A DNA stretch of 64,000 nt. Source: Trinickia fusca (GTDB lineage: Bacteria; Pseudomonadota; Gammaproteobacteria; Burkholderiales; Burkholderiaceae). The stretch covers positions 1,230 to 65,229 of the forward strand of contig NZ_RBZV01000016.1 in NCBI RefSeq assembly GCF_003628145.1. Reading direction: 5' to 3'. A program made the translations under genes and the position numbers. Shown here one piece after another: positions 34,940 to 44,125 of the stretch. The number at the start of each line of letters is the position of its first letter. The first letter of the stretch is position 1. Under the pieces are notes generated by a model. It saw only the letters and a program-made list of their open reading frames with translations, was not told where the DNA came from and searched no databases.

Positions 34940-36886
34940 ATGCACACGACCTCGATTTGGCTTGACTATATCTATGTCCTGAATGGTGTCGCGCTATTCA
35001 CGGCGGTCATCATATTCGTCAGCACAATAGACGACCTATTCCTTGATGGTTTTTACTGGCTAACCGAGCTCAGACGGATATTGCGCGGGGAAAAGACGCA
35101 AGCGATCGACGCCCAGGAATTGAGAAGCGAGGATGAGCGTTATTTGGCGATCATGGTGCCCGCGTGGAAGGAGTACGACGTAATCGCCAAGATGATCGAG
35201 AACACGCTCGAAACGCTCGAGTACGAGCGATACGTGATTTTCGCCGGGGCCTACCACAACGATGCGGAAACCACGGCCGAGGTCGAACGCATGGTGAGGC
35301 GGCACCCTGGGCGCGTCGTGCGCGCGACGGTACTCAACGATGGGCCGACTTGCAAAGCCGACTGTCTGAACTGGATCGTTGCAGCGATCCTGCGTTACGA
35401 ACAGTCGCATCACATCGAGTTTGCCGGTGTCGTCATGCACGACTGCGAAGACGTGATCCACCCGATCGAGCTCAAGTACTTCAACCATGCCGTGCTCGAC
35501 AGCGACCTCGTGCAGTTGCCGGTACTGTCCTTGCCGCGCAAGTGGAACGAGTTCGTCGCGGGCACCTATATGGACGACTTCAGCGAGACACATCAAAAGG
35601 ACATCCCGACGCGCCAACTGCTGACCGGCATCGTGCCGGGCGCTGGTGTGGCGTCGTGCTACAGCCGCCGCGCGATCAAGGCGACCATGGCCGAGCGCGA
35701 GGGCAGACCGTTCAACACCGATTCGCTGACCGAGGATTACGACTTCAGCTTCCGTCTACGCGAACTCGGCATGAAGGAAACCTTCGCGCGTTTTCCGCTT
35801 GCCGAGGCAGTGCGCGAGCGTGCCCGAGGCGGCTTCGCACGCGCCCGTAATCTGCTCGCGACGAAGGAGTACTTCCCGAGCACCTTGCGTAGCGCCTATC
35901 GTCAGCGTGCGCGATGGATTCTCGGCATCGCGTTTCAAGGATGGCAGCAGCTCGGATGGAGGGGCAGCCTGCGCGATCGCTATATGTTCTTTCGTGACCG
36001 TAAGGGCATGGTGACGTCGATCTTCTCGATCGTGGCTTATGCGGTGCTCATCAACTATCTGTCGGTGGCGGCCGTGCAGGCGGCGGGCCTCGCGCCGTCG
36101 CATGTCGGTCCGGGCTCGCTCATGAGCAGCTGGCTCTCGCCGCTGCTGTCGATCAACTGCGCCATGATGGTCATTCGCCTGGCCGAGCGCTACTACTTCG
36201 TTGCCAAGCTCAACGGAGCAATGCAAGGCTTGCTTTCCTTGCCTAGACTCCTTGTCAACAATCTGATTAATTTCCTTGCAGTCTGTCGAGCGTGGCGCAT
36301 CTTTGGTGAGTACCTCATCACCGGCAAGCCGATCGCGTGGGACAAGACGAGCCATACCTATCTGTCCGACGAGGAACTCGGCAAGACGCGTCGCAAACTC
36401 GGCGAAATTCTCGTGGAGTGGGGCGTGCTGACACAAGAGAAACTCGAAGCGTGTCTGGAGCGTCAGGCGGCTTGCGGCAAGCGGCTTGGCGAGCTGCTGC
36501 TCGAAGAGGCCGAGATCAGCGCCGAATCGCTGGCCGATGCGCTGGCCGAGCAGGCGGGGTTGCCGCGCGTGAGCCTGGCGAACGTGGCGGTCGGCCACTT
36601 CGCGGCGTCGCTGGCGCACGAGCTTCGGCACAGCTACCGGATCGTGCCGTTTTCTACTTCCGATGACGGCACGCTCAACGTTGCAGTGGGCAGCCCGCTG
36701 TCCGACGACGAGCGGCACATCGTCAAGCGCGGGGCTGGCGGCAACGTGGCGTACTTCATTGCGAGCGATGCGGAGATCGCGGCCGAGCTGGCTCGGCATG
36801 CGCACTTCGTCGAGCTCGAGCGCGGCGAGGCGCGGGCCAAGACGTTCGCGGTCCGCAACGCGCCGCCGCAAGGCCCGGGGGAATAA
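34940..36886 (+). CDS. nfrB: NfrB-like glycosyltransferase with C-terminal MshEN c-di-GMP-binding type domain
   Basis: This is an inner-membrane processive-type GT2 enzyme. Of its 648 residues, an N-terminal membrane segment (about 10-30) precedes a GT-A domain with the acidic sites near 85-180 (HDCEDVIHP near 168), TEDYDFSFRL near 264 and QRARW near 323; further membrane segments lie around 345-440. From about 473 a MshEN/GSPII_E_N domain follows, with two copies of the LGEIL..G.L....L...L..Q pattern (KLGEILVEWGVLTQEKL and RLGELLLEEAEIS). MshEN domains bind c-di-GMP, and E. coli NfrB is c-di-GMP-dependent. The product is probably an N-acetylhexosamine polymer. Confidence 0.9.
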   Translation: MHTTSIWLDYIYVLNGVALFTAVIIFVSTIDDLFLDGFYWLTELRRILRGEKTQAIDAQELRSEDERYLAIMVPAWKEYDVIAKMIENTLETLEYERYVIFAGAYHNDAETTAEVERMVRRHPGRVVRATVLNDGPTCKADCLNWIVAAILRYEQSHHIEFAGVVMHDCEDVIHPIELKYFNHAVLDSDLVQLPVLSLPRKWNEFVAGTYMDDFSETHQKDIPTRQLLTGIVPGAGVASCYSRRAIKATMAEREGRPFNTDSLTEDYDFSFRLRELGMKETFARFPLAEAVRERARGGFARARNLLATKEYFPSTLRSAYRQRARWILGIAFQGWQQLGWRGSLRDRYMFFRDRKGMVTSIFSIVAYAVLINYLSVAAVQAAGLAPSHVGPGSLMSSWLSPLLSINCAMMVIRLAERYYFVAKLNGAMQGLLSLPRLLVNNLINFLAVCRAWRIFGEYLITGKPIAWDKTSHTYLSDEELGKTRRKLGEILVEWGVLTQEKLEACLERQAACGKRLGELLLEEAEISAESLADALAEQAGLPRVSLANVAVGHFAASLAHELRHSYRIVPFSTSDDGTLNVAVGSPLSDDERHIVKRGAGGNVAYFIASDAEIAAELARHAHFVELERGEARAKTFAVRNAPPQGPGE

Positions 36887-36888
36887 CG

Positions 36889-38568
36889 ATGAAACGCATA
36901 AGATCAACGCGCGTGCGGCGCTTCGGCGCGCTCGCGCGGATGGGGGGGCTCGTCGCGGTCGCCACGTTGGCGTTGCATGCTCAGGGGGCCGAGACGCTTT
37001 CGCCGCGCGCCTACCGGCTGGCCGATTCGGCATACAAGGCGATCGCGGCCGGCGATCTGCCGCGCGCCGAAGATTTCGCTTCGCGCGCTTTCAAGGTGCA
37101 GCCCGGCAGTCAGCAATTGGGGCTGCTGCTGCTCGATGTACTGTCGCGCGAAGGCAAGATCGCCGAGGCTGATCAGCTCGCCGAGACGTTGTTGAGCCGC
37201 TATCCCGACAACGCGCAGGTGTTGGCGCAGCATGGCTTTCTACAACAGCGCCAGCAACGGTACGACGTCGCGGCACGCGATTTTTCGGCAGCCCTGACCA
37301 ACGGCAAGGACACCTGGTCGGACGAGCAGCAACGCAACCTGCGCCTCGCGTGGGCCGACAGCGCGCTCGAAGCGCATGAGCCCGACGAGGCGAGCAAGGC
37401 GCTGGCACCGCTGCAAGACGACCCGGACCCGCGTGTGCAACTGCGCATTGCGCAACTGCGCTTGCGCAACGGCGACCGGGCCGGCGCCCGGCGTGCGGCG
37501 CAACTTGCGCAGAGCCATGCGACGAGCGAAGAGGACAAAAAGAGCGCGGCTGAGCTGATCGAATTTGCAAAGGAGCCCGAGCCGATCGACGACACGGCCA
37601 GAAAGACGCTGCAAACGGCTTACGACCTGCTGCGTCAGAACAAGGATAGTGAGGCGTTGGCCTCATTCCAGCAGGGTTTTGCCGGCGGCGCGGGCACGGC
37701 CGGGAACTTTGCCGATGCGGGCTATGCAGCCAAGCGTCTGTCGCAAAACGACGAGGCGGTCGCGCTGTTCAAGCGCAGCCTCGATGCCGACGACAGCGAG
37801 CACACGTTCGACGAGCAGCGGCGCTTCGGTTATCGGCGCGAGGTACAGCAGCTCGAGCGCACATGGGGATTCGTGCTGAGCCTGCCTTATCAGGTGTCCG
37901 CATTCTCGCCCACAGGCACCGTCAACGTGCTGCAACCGGGTATCGAAGCGTACTGGCAGCCGCCGAAGATCGGCTATCGGAACGGCCGCATCCTGCAGTT
38001 CTTCGTGCGCGGCTACGGCACGGCTTACGATGGCTCGGGCAACGTGACGGGCGCGCCGACGGTGCAAGGTTCCGTCGGTGCGCGCTACAAGCCGATCATC
38101 GACCAGAACCTCGTGGTGTCGGCTGAACGCCTGGTGCGTATCGGGCGTTTCTCGCAGAACGATTGGCTTGCGCGCCTCGGGTACTCGTCGGAGGCGGGCA
38201 GCGACCTGCGGGTGACGGAGCCGAGTTGGCGCAGTTGGCAGGTCTATGGCGAAGCGGACTACTTTTTTCATCAAGGCCGTTACGTGCTGTATTCTGAGCT
38301 GCGCTACGGTCACACCTGGGCGCTACCGCAGATCAGTGATCACTTGACCGTCTACCCCCACGTGGCGTTCGTGTTCGATCACGACAGTCGCGAGGTCGAC
38401 GAGACGGCGATGGGCATCGGGCCCGGCGTGCAGTTTCGCTTCTGGTTTCGCGAGAGCCACTACAGTGCGCCGGCCAGTTGGGCCGACGTGACAGTGCAAT
38501 ATCGCGCCCCGCTCACGCATGCCTCGCGTGCGAAAGGGCTCGTCGTGCAGGCGACGCTATGGTTCTAG
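36889..38568 (+). CDS. nfrA: NfrA-like TPR/outer-membrane beta-barrel protein
   Basis: The 559-residue protein has a signal peptide (cleavage near LHAQGAE). Residues 40-300 are TPR-like helical repeats (AIAAGDLPRAEDFASRAFKV, AQHGFLQQRQQRYDVAARDF). A C-terminal domain of about 230 residues is rich in alternating beta strands, ending in the aromatic residue of LVVQATLWF as outer-membrane barrels do. This matches NfrA, the outer-membrane exporter and phage N4 receptor partner. It is half the length of E. coli NfrA (about 990). It starts two bases after the nfrB stop. Confidence 0.83.
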   Translation: MKRIRSTRVRRFGALARMGGLVAVATLALHAQGAETLSPRAYRLADSAYKAIAAGDLPRAEDFASRAFKVQPGSQQLGLLLLDVLSREGKIAEADQLAETLLSRYPDNAQVLAQHGFLQQRQQRYDVAARDFSAALTNGKDTWSDEQQRNLRLAWADSALEAHEPDEASKALAPLQDDPDPRVQLRIAQLRLRNGDRAGARRAAQLAQSHATSEEDKKSAAELIEFAKEPEPIDDTARKTLQTAYDLLRQNKDSEALASFQQGFAGGAGTAGNFADAGYAAKRLSQNDEAVALFKRSLDADDSEHTFDEQRRFGYRREVQQLERTWGFVLSLPYQVSAFSPTGTVNVLQPGIEAYWQPPKIGYRNGRILQFFVRGYGTAYDGSGNVTGAPTVQGSVGARYKPIIDQNLVVSAERLVRIGRFSQNDWLARLGYSSEAGSDLRVTEPSWRSWQVYGEADYFFHQGRYVLYSELRYGHTWALPQISDHLTVYPHVAFVFDHDSREVDETAMGIGPGVQFRFWFRESHYSAPASWADVTVQYRAPLTHASRAKGLVVQATLWF

Positions 38569-39494
38569 AATTTAGTTCGGTGTACTTCGTATTATGGCGA
38601 CGCGTGAGGCGAGCCAGAGTCACGCTTGCCGCCATGTGCAGCGCGGCGTTGTTCGCGAGCGGCTGTAGCAATCTCGGTGAGACGCATGCCGACGGCATCG
38701 TCTGGCAGACCGATGCGACCACCACGCGTCCCACCGGACACTGGCAGTGGCTCGGCGTGCGCGATCTGCTGATTCAGTGGGTCGTCGTCGACGATACGGC
38801 GTTCGTGCCGGTCGATACGCAAGGCGCTTCAGGATTGCCAGCGCTGCAAGGCGTGCACATGGCATCGCAGTTGCCCGATTGGGATCGCATCAGTCGCGAA
38901 CCGTGGGCGTCGAATGTGATTCTGGGGCTCGCCGGCTATTCGGACGAGAAGCGGGCGAGAGACAACATCGCCAAACTGGCCGATATGTCGGCGTCCGTGG
39001 CGCATCTCGCGACACCGCTGCATGTGAAGGGCTACTACTTCCCGGTCGAGATCGATCCGAGCTGGACCGACGCGTCGAAGCTTGCGGCGGTGTTGAACAA
39101 GTTGCCGCGGCCGCTATGGGTCACGGTGTACGACCGCAAGAACATTGGCGGTGGGACGCTGGCCGATTGGCTCGCCACATGGCTGCCGGCAGACGTCGGG
39201 GTGTTCTTCCAGGATGGATGCGGGGTCTATGCGCGTGTGCCGTCGGTGGCGCGCGTGTATCTCGACGCGTTGTCGTCGCGGTTGGGACGGCGTCGCGTGC
39301 GGGTGATCGCGGAGGCATTCCGGCCCAGCGAGCACGGTGGTTTTCGTGCGGCGACGGCGGAGGAGCTGAAGGAACAGCTGGCGACTTACAACGGGTATTC
39401 GGTTTACCTGTTCGACGGCCCGCACTACGTGTCAGATCCACTCGTGCGGGCCCTCGCGCCCCAAGCCGCCGAGCGGCAAGGGGCGAGCCGGTAA
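38559..39494 (+). CDS. Putative lipoprotein with a DUF4434-like TIM-barrel fold
   Basis: This is a 311-residue protein whose ATG overlaps the end of nfrA by 10 bases. A basic lead and hydrophobic segment end in a lipobox-like FASGC (Cys near 34). The body contains WDRISREPW, GYYFPVEIDPSW and AFRPSEHGGFRAA, which resemble DUF4434 glycoside-hydrolase-like proteins found in polysaccharide loci. E. coli nfrAB is followed by ybcH, another accessory gene of unknown function; whether this is its counterpart is open. Confidence 0.7.
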   Translation: MVLEFSSVYFVLWRRVRRARVTLAAMCSAALFASGCSNLGETHADGIVWQTDATTTRPTGHWQWLGVRDLLIQWVVVDDTAFVPVDTQGASGLPALQGVHMASQLPDWDRISREPWASNVILGLAGYSDEKRARDNIAKLADMSASVAHLATPLHVKGYYFPVEIDPSWTDASKLAAVLNKLPRPLWVTVYDRKNIGGGTLADWLATWLPADVGVFFQDGCGVYARVPSVARVYLDALSSRLGRRRVRVIAEAFRPSEHGGFRAATAEELKEQLATYNGYSVYLFDGPHYVSDPLVRALAPQAAERQGASR

Positions 39495-39504
39495 GGCAAG
39501 AGGC

Positions 39505-40476
39505 TTACTGCGGTGCCTTCAGCGGCAGAATCGTTTGGCGCAGCAGCTTGAAGTACGAGCTGGTCGTGTAGGGGACCATTTCTTCGGCGTAATACCACCA
39601 GAAGAAGCCGCCGATGAAGCGCGGATCGTTCATGGTGTTGACCATCGGGTAGTACGTCTTGATCAGGTTGTCCTGCACGGTCGCGGGAGCGCCTGTGTCG
39701 GACGTGCCGATTTCGCCGAAGCCGACCTTCGCGTTCGGGAAGATCTGCTCAAGTGCCGAGAAATCGTTGTTCCACGACGGATTCAGACCCGGGCAGTCCT
39801 GGTACGGGTAGTAGCTGAACAGCGCGTAGTCGGCCTGCTGGCGCACGGTCGACGACAGGAACTGCGTCGGCCAGGTTTTCCAGTAGTCCTGCGGCAATTC
39901 CCAGCAGTTGTTGCCCTTGCTGTCGTCGTTGTAGTACAGCGTGACGGCGGTCTTGCCGCCGTTCGATTTGACGATGGTGTTCGCTGCCGCGACCATCTGT
40001 CCGATTTGTGTCTCCTCACCATTGATCAGCGAGTTGGGGCCGTCCATGTCGGGGCGCAGCCATTCGCCGTTGATCTCGTTCGCGATTTCCCAGACGTCGA
40101 CCGTATTCTTCAGCGTCGACACGAGTTCTTGCGTACGTGCCGTGTAGGTCGCGAGGGTGGTCGGGAAGTAGTACGAATCATAGATTTCGCCCATGATGTA
40201 CGCGTACTGGTGCAGCTTCACGAGCGCGGGGTAATACTCGGCCGCGGTCGTACCCGGATCGAACACGACGCGAACGGTCGGACGATACGGCAGGTTTTGA
40301 AGGGAAGCGATGATAGCGTTGAGATTGCTCAGATCATCGAGCGTCACGCCATAAGTAGGATTTTTTAGAGGTTCGACTTGCGCTTGCGCCGGTTGGCTCA
40401 GCGACATCGATATTGCACATGTGGCGAGCGTAGCGGCAGCTACGCGCGTCCATGATTTCGTAAGTTGATTCGCCAC
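39505..40476 (-). CDS. Secreted glycoside hydrolase, clan A-like TIM barrel
   Basis: The 323-residue protein is read from a GTG at 40476 with AGGAAG just upstream. This start gives a clean signal peptide ending at QPAQA, unlike the ATG at 40554, which would add 26 residues. The motif VDVWEIANEINGEW supplies the Asn-Glu acid/base pair of clan GH-A and FGEIGTSDTG a candidate nucleophile Glu. It converges on the lipoprotein gene, 10 bases apart. It may trim or release the polymer of this locus. The exact GH family is not assigned. Confidence 0.75.
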   Translation of the reverse strand: MANQLTKSWTRVAAATLATCAISMSLSQPAQAQVEPLKNPTYGVTLDDLSNLNAIIASLQNLPYRPTVRVVFDPGTTAAEYYPALVKLHQYAYIMGEIYDSYYFPTTLATYTARTQELVSTLKNTVDVWEIANEINGEWLRPDMDGPNSLINGEETQIGQMVAAANTIVKSNGGKTAVTLYYNDDSKGNNCWELPQDYWKTWPTQFLSSTVRQQADYALFSYYPYQDCPGLNPSWNNDFSALEQIFPNAKVGFGEIGTSDTGAPATVQDNLIKTYYPMVNTMNDPRFIGGFFWWYYAEEMVPYTTSSYFKLLRQTILPLKAPQ

Positions 40477-40520
40477 GTTCTTCCTGATGATTGGTGTTGG
40501 AGGAAGGGCGATGTTAACCG

Positions 40521-40571
40521 AAAATAAAACATAATTATCTGACGATAACGGCATGATGCGTTATCGCCAGA
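40521..40571 (-). terminator. Intrinsic terminator of the hydroxyproline deaminase gene
   Basis: On the minus strand a hairpin (arms 40571-40559 and 40550-40538, TCTGGCGATAACG/CGTTATCGTCAGA) is followed by a T-rich tail (TAATTATGTTTTATTTT, complement of 40521-40537). A second perfect 9-bp hairpin (GGCGAAACA/TGTTTCGCC) sits at 40574-40596, between this one and the stop codon. Confidence 0.7.
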
Positions 40572-40635
40572 TGGGCGAAACATGGTGTGTTTCGCCGAAG
40601 TTCGCAGCGAGTTTGCAGCGGCTTCGCTGCGCGAA

Positions 40636-41532
40636 TCAAAGCGTTGGACGACGCTCGATCGCGCTACGAATCAAGGCTTCGACAGCGCGTCGTTCATCGC
40701 CGGCAAGTGGCAAACGAGGCGGACGAACATGCTCGGTTCCGAGGCCTACGATGGCTTCGGCGAGCTTGATGTTCTGCACGAGTTTGGACGAGACATCGAG
40801 CGCGAGCAGCGGCGCGAACCAGCGATAGATCTCGCGTGCTTCGACGATGCGGCCTTGTTGAAGATGCTTGTAGATCGCGACTGTTTCGCGCGGAAACGCG
40901 CAAACGAGGCCGGCGACCCAGCCATGTGCGCCCATCAGCATCGATTCCATTGCGAGGTTGTCGACGCCGCAGAAAATCGCATAGCGTTCGCCCACTGCAT
41001 TGATGAGATCGGTCACGCGCCGCACGTCGCCACACGATTCCTTGATCGCGACGACCTTCGGCTCGTCCGCGATCTCCGCAAACATATCGGGCGTCATGTC
41101 GACGCCGTACGCGAGCGGGTTGTTGTAGATCATCAGCGGTAATGGGCTTGCTTTGGCGATCGTGCGGAAGTGATGCAGCGTCTCGCGTCGATCGGACAGG
41201 TAACGCAGTCCGGGCAGCACCATGTAGCCAGCGGCGCCATGCTTGGCCGCGCGCTCGACCTGACGGCACCCGTCGAGCGTGGCGTTCTCGGCGATCGTCA
41301 GCAGCACGGGCACGCGGCCATGCGCGGCTTCGACAGCCACGTCGAGCACCTCGAGCTTTTCATCGAGCGATAGCGTCGATGCTTCGCCGAGCGACCCGCA
41401 GACGATGATGCCGTCGACGCCTGCGTCGATTTGCGCGTCGATGTTCTTCGCCGTCCATGCCCGATCTATGCTGAAATCCTCGTGGAACTTGGTCGTGACG
41501 GCGGGCATGACGCCCTTCCAGACTGGTGCCAT
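40636..41532 (-). CDS. lhpC: Dihydrodipicolinate synthase family protein, probable pyrroline-4-hydroxy-2-carboxylate deaminase
   Basis: This enzyme should convert delta1-pyrroline-4-hydroxy-2-carboxylate to 2-oxoglutarate semialdehyde in the cytoplasm. The 298 residues from the ATG at 41532 (AGGAG upstream) form a typical class I aldolase barrel, with GSLGEASTLS, the Tyr motif MIYNNPLAYGVDM and the Schiff-base Lys in VVAIKESCGD. Divergent epimerase and dehydrogenase genes complete the pathway, which supports this function over lysine biosynthesis. Confidence 0.88.
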   Translation of the reverse strand: MAPVWKGVMPAVTTKFHEDFSIDRAWTAKNIDAQIDAGVDGIIVCGSLGEASTLSLDEKLEVLDVAVEAAHGRVPVLLTIAENATLDGCRQVERAAKHGAAGYMVLPGLRYLSDRRETLHHFRTIAKASPLPLMIYNNPLAYGVDMTPDMFAEIADEPKVVAIKESCGDVRRVTDLINAVGERYAIFCGVDNLAMESMLMGAHGWVAGLVCAFPRETVAIYKHLQQGRIVEAREIYRWFAPLLALDVSSKLVQNIKLAEAIVGLGTEHVRPPRLPLAGDERRAVEALIRSAIERRPTL

Positions 41533-41732
41533 TACTTGTCTCCTGAACGTAACTGATAGGCGGGATGCAGGGGCAGTGTATGCAGCGCGTCGGCCGGCGT
41601 CTTGCGTCGTTCGCGCGTCAAGGATGCCGATTTCGGCACAGTGTCGACGAATCGCATGCTGTGCTGAAATCGGCATGTGATGCGCGCATCGTCGCCAAGA
41701 CGCATGCGGGTCGCGTTCCTACCATGTGCGGC

Positions 41733-42722
41733 ATGAACACGACCCACTTCATCGATTCCCATACCGGCGGGGAGCCCACGCGTTTGATCGTGGAGGGCGG
41801 GCCGGATCTCGGTAGCGGACCGCTCGACGTGCGGCTCGCCAGATTGCGCGAACACTTCGACGATTGGCGTGCGGGCATCGTGCTCGAACCGCGCGGTTCG
41901 GACGTCATCGTCGGTGCGCTGTTGTGCGCGCCGCACGACCTGACCTGTGCGGCCGGCGTCATCTTCTTCAACAACGTCGGCTATCTCGGCATGTGCGGCC
42001 ACGGCACGATCGGCCTGATCGCGTCGCTGGCGGACATGGGGCGGCTCGCGCCAGGGCGGCATCGCATCGAGACGCCGGTGGGCGTCGTCGAAGCCACACT
42101 GAACGGCGACGGCAGCGTGTCGGTGCGCAATGTTCCTGCCTATCGATACCGTCACGCGGTGGCTGTCGACGTGCCGGGTCACGGTAAGCTCACGGGCGAC
42201 ATTGCGTGGGGCGGCAACTGGTTCTTCCTCGTCGCCGATCATGGTCGCACGCTCGAGCCCGAGCACATCGGCGAGCTCGCGGCGTTCACGCACGCCGTGC
42301 GTGAAGCGTTGATCGCGCAGGGCATTACCGGCGCGAATGGGGCGCTCATCGATCACATCGAACTGTTCGCACCCGGTGCGAGCAGTGATGTCGATAGCCG
42401 CAACTTCGTGCTGTGCCCCGGCGGTGCCTACGATCGTTCGCCGTGTGGCACCGGCACGAGCGCGAAGCTCGCTTGCCTGGCAGCCGATGGCAAGCTTGCG
42501 CCCGGTGAGGTTTGGCGGCAGCAGAGCATCATTGGCAGCATGTTCGAAGGCAGTTACGTGCCATTCGACGCGGCCAGCGGAGCGCAGCAGGTCGACATCG
42601 CCGACGGCCCCGTCATCGTGCCGACGATTACGGGCCGCGCCTACGTGATGGCCGAAGGCCGCTTGCGCTTCGAAGCCGACGACCCGTTCGCGACCGGCAT
42701 CCCGACTGCACACAGCGTATGA
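41733..42722 (+). CDS. lhpA: 4-Hydroxyproline 2-epimerase (proline racemase family)
   Basis: It interconverts trans-4-hydroxy-L-proline and cis-4-hydroxy-D-proline. The 329-residue protein begins [18 protein letters not shown] and has both catalytic Cys residues in MCGHGTIG and [10 protein letters not shown], the Cys/Cys pair expected of an epimerase, not a dehydratase. An in-frame Met nine bases upstream (41724) is also possible; no strong ribosome-binding site decides. Its stop overlaps the next start as ATGA. It lies 200 bases from the divergent lhpC. Confidence 0.92.
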   Translation: MNTTHFIDSHTGGEPTRLIVEGGPDLGSGPLDVRLARLREHFDDWRAGIVLEPRGSDVIVGALLCAPHDLTCAAGVIFFNNVGYLGMCGHGTIGLIASLADMGRLAPGRHRIETPVGVVEATLNGDGSVSVRNVPAYRYRHAVAVDVPGHGKLTGDIAWGGNWFFLVADHGRTLEPEHIGELAAFTHAVREALIAQGITGANGALIDHIELFAPGASSDVDSRNFVLCPGGAYDRSPCGTGTSAKLACLAADGKLAPGEVWRQQSIIGSMFEGSYVPFDAASGAQQVDIADGPVIVPTITGRAYVMAEGRLRFEADDPFATGIPTAHSV

Positions 42723-43834
42723 ATGCCGACGTCGTCGTCGTCGGTGCCGGCATCGTCGGCGCGGCCTGCGCGCAAGCGCTCGCCGAGCGCGGCATGACCG
42801 TTCAGGTGCTGGAAGCCGGCGGGATTGGCGGTGGTGCAACCGCGGCAGGAATGGGCCATCTCGTGGTCATGAACGACTCCCCGGCCGAATTCGCATTGAC
42901 TCGCTATTCGCGCGAACTGTGGCTTGCGTTCGCGCCGCAATTGCGCGCCGCCGATGCGTTCGTACGCTGCGGCTCGTTGTGGGTGGCCGCCGACGATGAG
43001 GAGTGTGCGGCCGCGCGTGCGATGCATCAGTCGTTTGCGGCGCGGTGTGTCGCTTCGCAACTGCTCGATGCCAGGACATTGCGCGAGTGCGAGCCGGCGC
43101 TTGCGCCGTCGATGGCGGGGGGCTTACTGGTCGAGGACGACAGCATCGTTTATGCGCCGCGAGCTGCTCAATGGCTGCTTGCCGAATCGCTCGGTGCGCG
43201 TCGTATTCGTGTGCGCACGGCCGTCGAGGTGGTGGCCGTCGAGCGTGGCGCGGTGACACTCGCGAGCGGCGAGCGGGTGTCGGGTCAACACATCGTCGTC
43301 GCAAACGGACTGGCTGCAACGCGTTTGTTGCCGACCTTGCCGATGCAGGCAAAGAAGGGGCATCTGCTCATTACAGACCGCTATCCTGGCTTCATCTCGC
43401 ATCAATTGCTCGAACTCGGCTACATCAAGAGCGCTCACCATGCGACCGGGACGTCGGTGGCTTTCAATGCGCAGCCGCGGCCGACGGGACAACTGCTGAT
43501 CGGCTCCTCGCGCCAGTTCGATGCGCTTGACGCGGACGTCGAGCTGCCCGTGCTGGCGAGGATGCTCGAGCGCGCCGTCCAGTATTTGCCGGCGCTCGCT
43601 CAGATGAATGGATTGCGCTCATGGACCGGCTTTCGCGCTGCGACGCCCGACGGCTTGCCGCTGATCGGACCCATCGGCGATACCGCGAACAGAATATGGG
43701 CGGCAACGGGGCACGAAGGTCTCGGCGTGACGACTTCGCTGGCGACCGCGCAATTGCTGGCTGCGCAGATCGTCGGCGAAACACCGCCGATTGCCTGCGA
43801 ACCTTATTTGCCCGCCCGCTTTCCACAGGACTGA
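42719..43834 (+). CDS. lhpB: D-hydroxyproline dehydrogenase, FAD-binding catalytic subunit
   Basis: The 371-residue DadA/glycine-oxidase-type protein starts with the Rossmann motif [21 protein letters not shown] and has [18 protein letters not shown] and [18 protein letters not shown] near the C-terminus. It should oxidise cis-4-hydroxy-D-proline to the pyrroline. The downstream ferredoxin-like and NAD(P)/FAD-type subunits show it is the heteromeric enzyme described for Pseudomonas LhpB/E/F. ATGA overlap with the epimerase indicates coupled translation. Confidence 0.9.
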   Translation: MNADVVVVGAGIVGAACAQALAERGMTVQVLEAGGIGGGATAAGMGHLVVMNDSPAEFALTRYSRELWLAFAPQLRAADAFVRCGSLWVAADDEECAAARAMHQSFAARCVASQLLDARTLRECEPALAPSMAGGLLVEDDSIVYAPRAAQWLLAESLGARRIRVRTAVEVVAVERGAVTLASGERVSGQHIVVANGLAATRLLPTLPMQAKKGHLLITDRYPGFISHQLLELGYIKSAHHATGTSVAFNAQPRPTGQLLIGSSRQFDALDADVELPVLARMLERAVQYLPALAQMNGLRSWTGFRAATPDGLPLIGPIGDTANRIWAATGHEGLGVTTSLATAQLLAAQIVGETPPIACEPYLPARFPQD

Positions 43835-43837
43835 ACG

Positions 43838-44125
43838 ATGGCGCTTGAACATGAGCCCGACCGAACCGAGCGCGTGAGCGTGACGGTCGACGGCAAGACA
43901 CTCGATCTACCTGCGTATACGACGGTGACCGCGGCACTCGTCGTGGCGAACGGTTTGTGCGGAACACGGACGTCGGTGTCGGGTGAGCCGCGTACGGCAC
44001 TGTGCGGCATGGGAATTTGTCAGGAGTGCAGAGTGTGCATCGACGGCCGCATGCATGTGCTTGCTTGCCAGACGATTTGCCGCGACGGCATGACGATCGA
44101 CACTGACACGGAGCGTGCCCGATGA
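43838..44125 (+). CDS. lhpF: D-hydroxyproline dehydrogenase small (2Fe-2S) subunit
   Basis: This is a 95-residue ferredoxin-like subunit: SVTVDGKTLDLPAYTTVTAALV followed by a Cys cluster CGMGICQECRVC and a later LACQTIC, the Fer2_4 pattern for a 2Fe-2S cluster. It probably relays electrons between the two flavin subunits. It starts three bases after lhpB and overlaps lhpE by four. Confidence 0.9.
   Translation: MALEHEPDRTERVSVTVDGKTLDLPAYTTVTAALVVANGLCGTRTSVSGEPRTALCGMGICQECRVCIDGRMHVLACQTICRDGMTIDTDTERAR

Noticed and set aside
41532-42839. 435-residue minus-strand frame opposite the epimerase
   Set aside because: The plus strand encodes all conserved proline racemase motifs; the minus frame has none.
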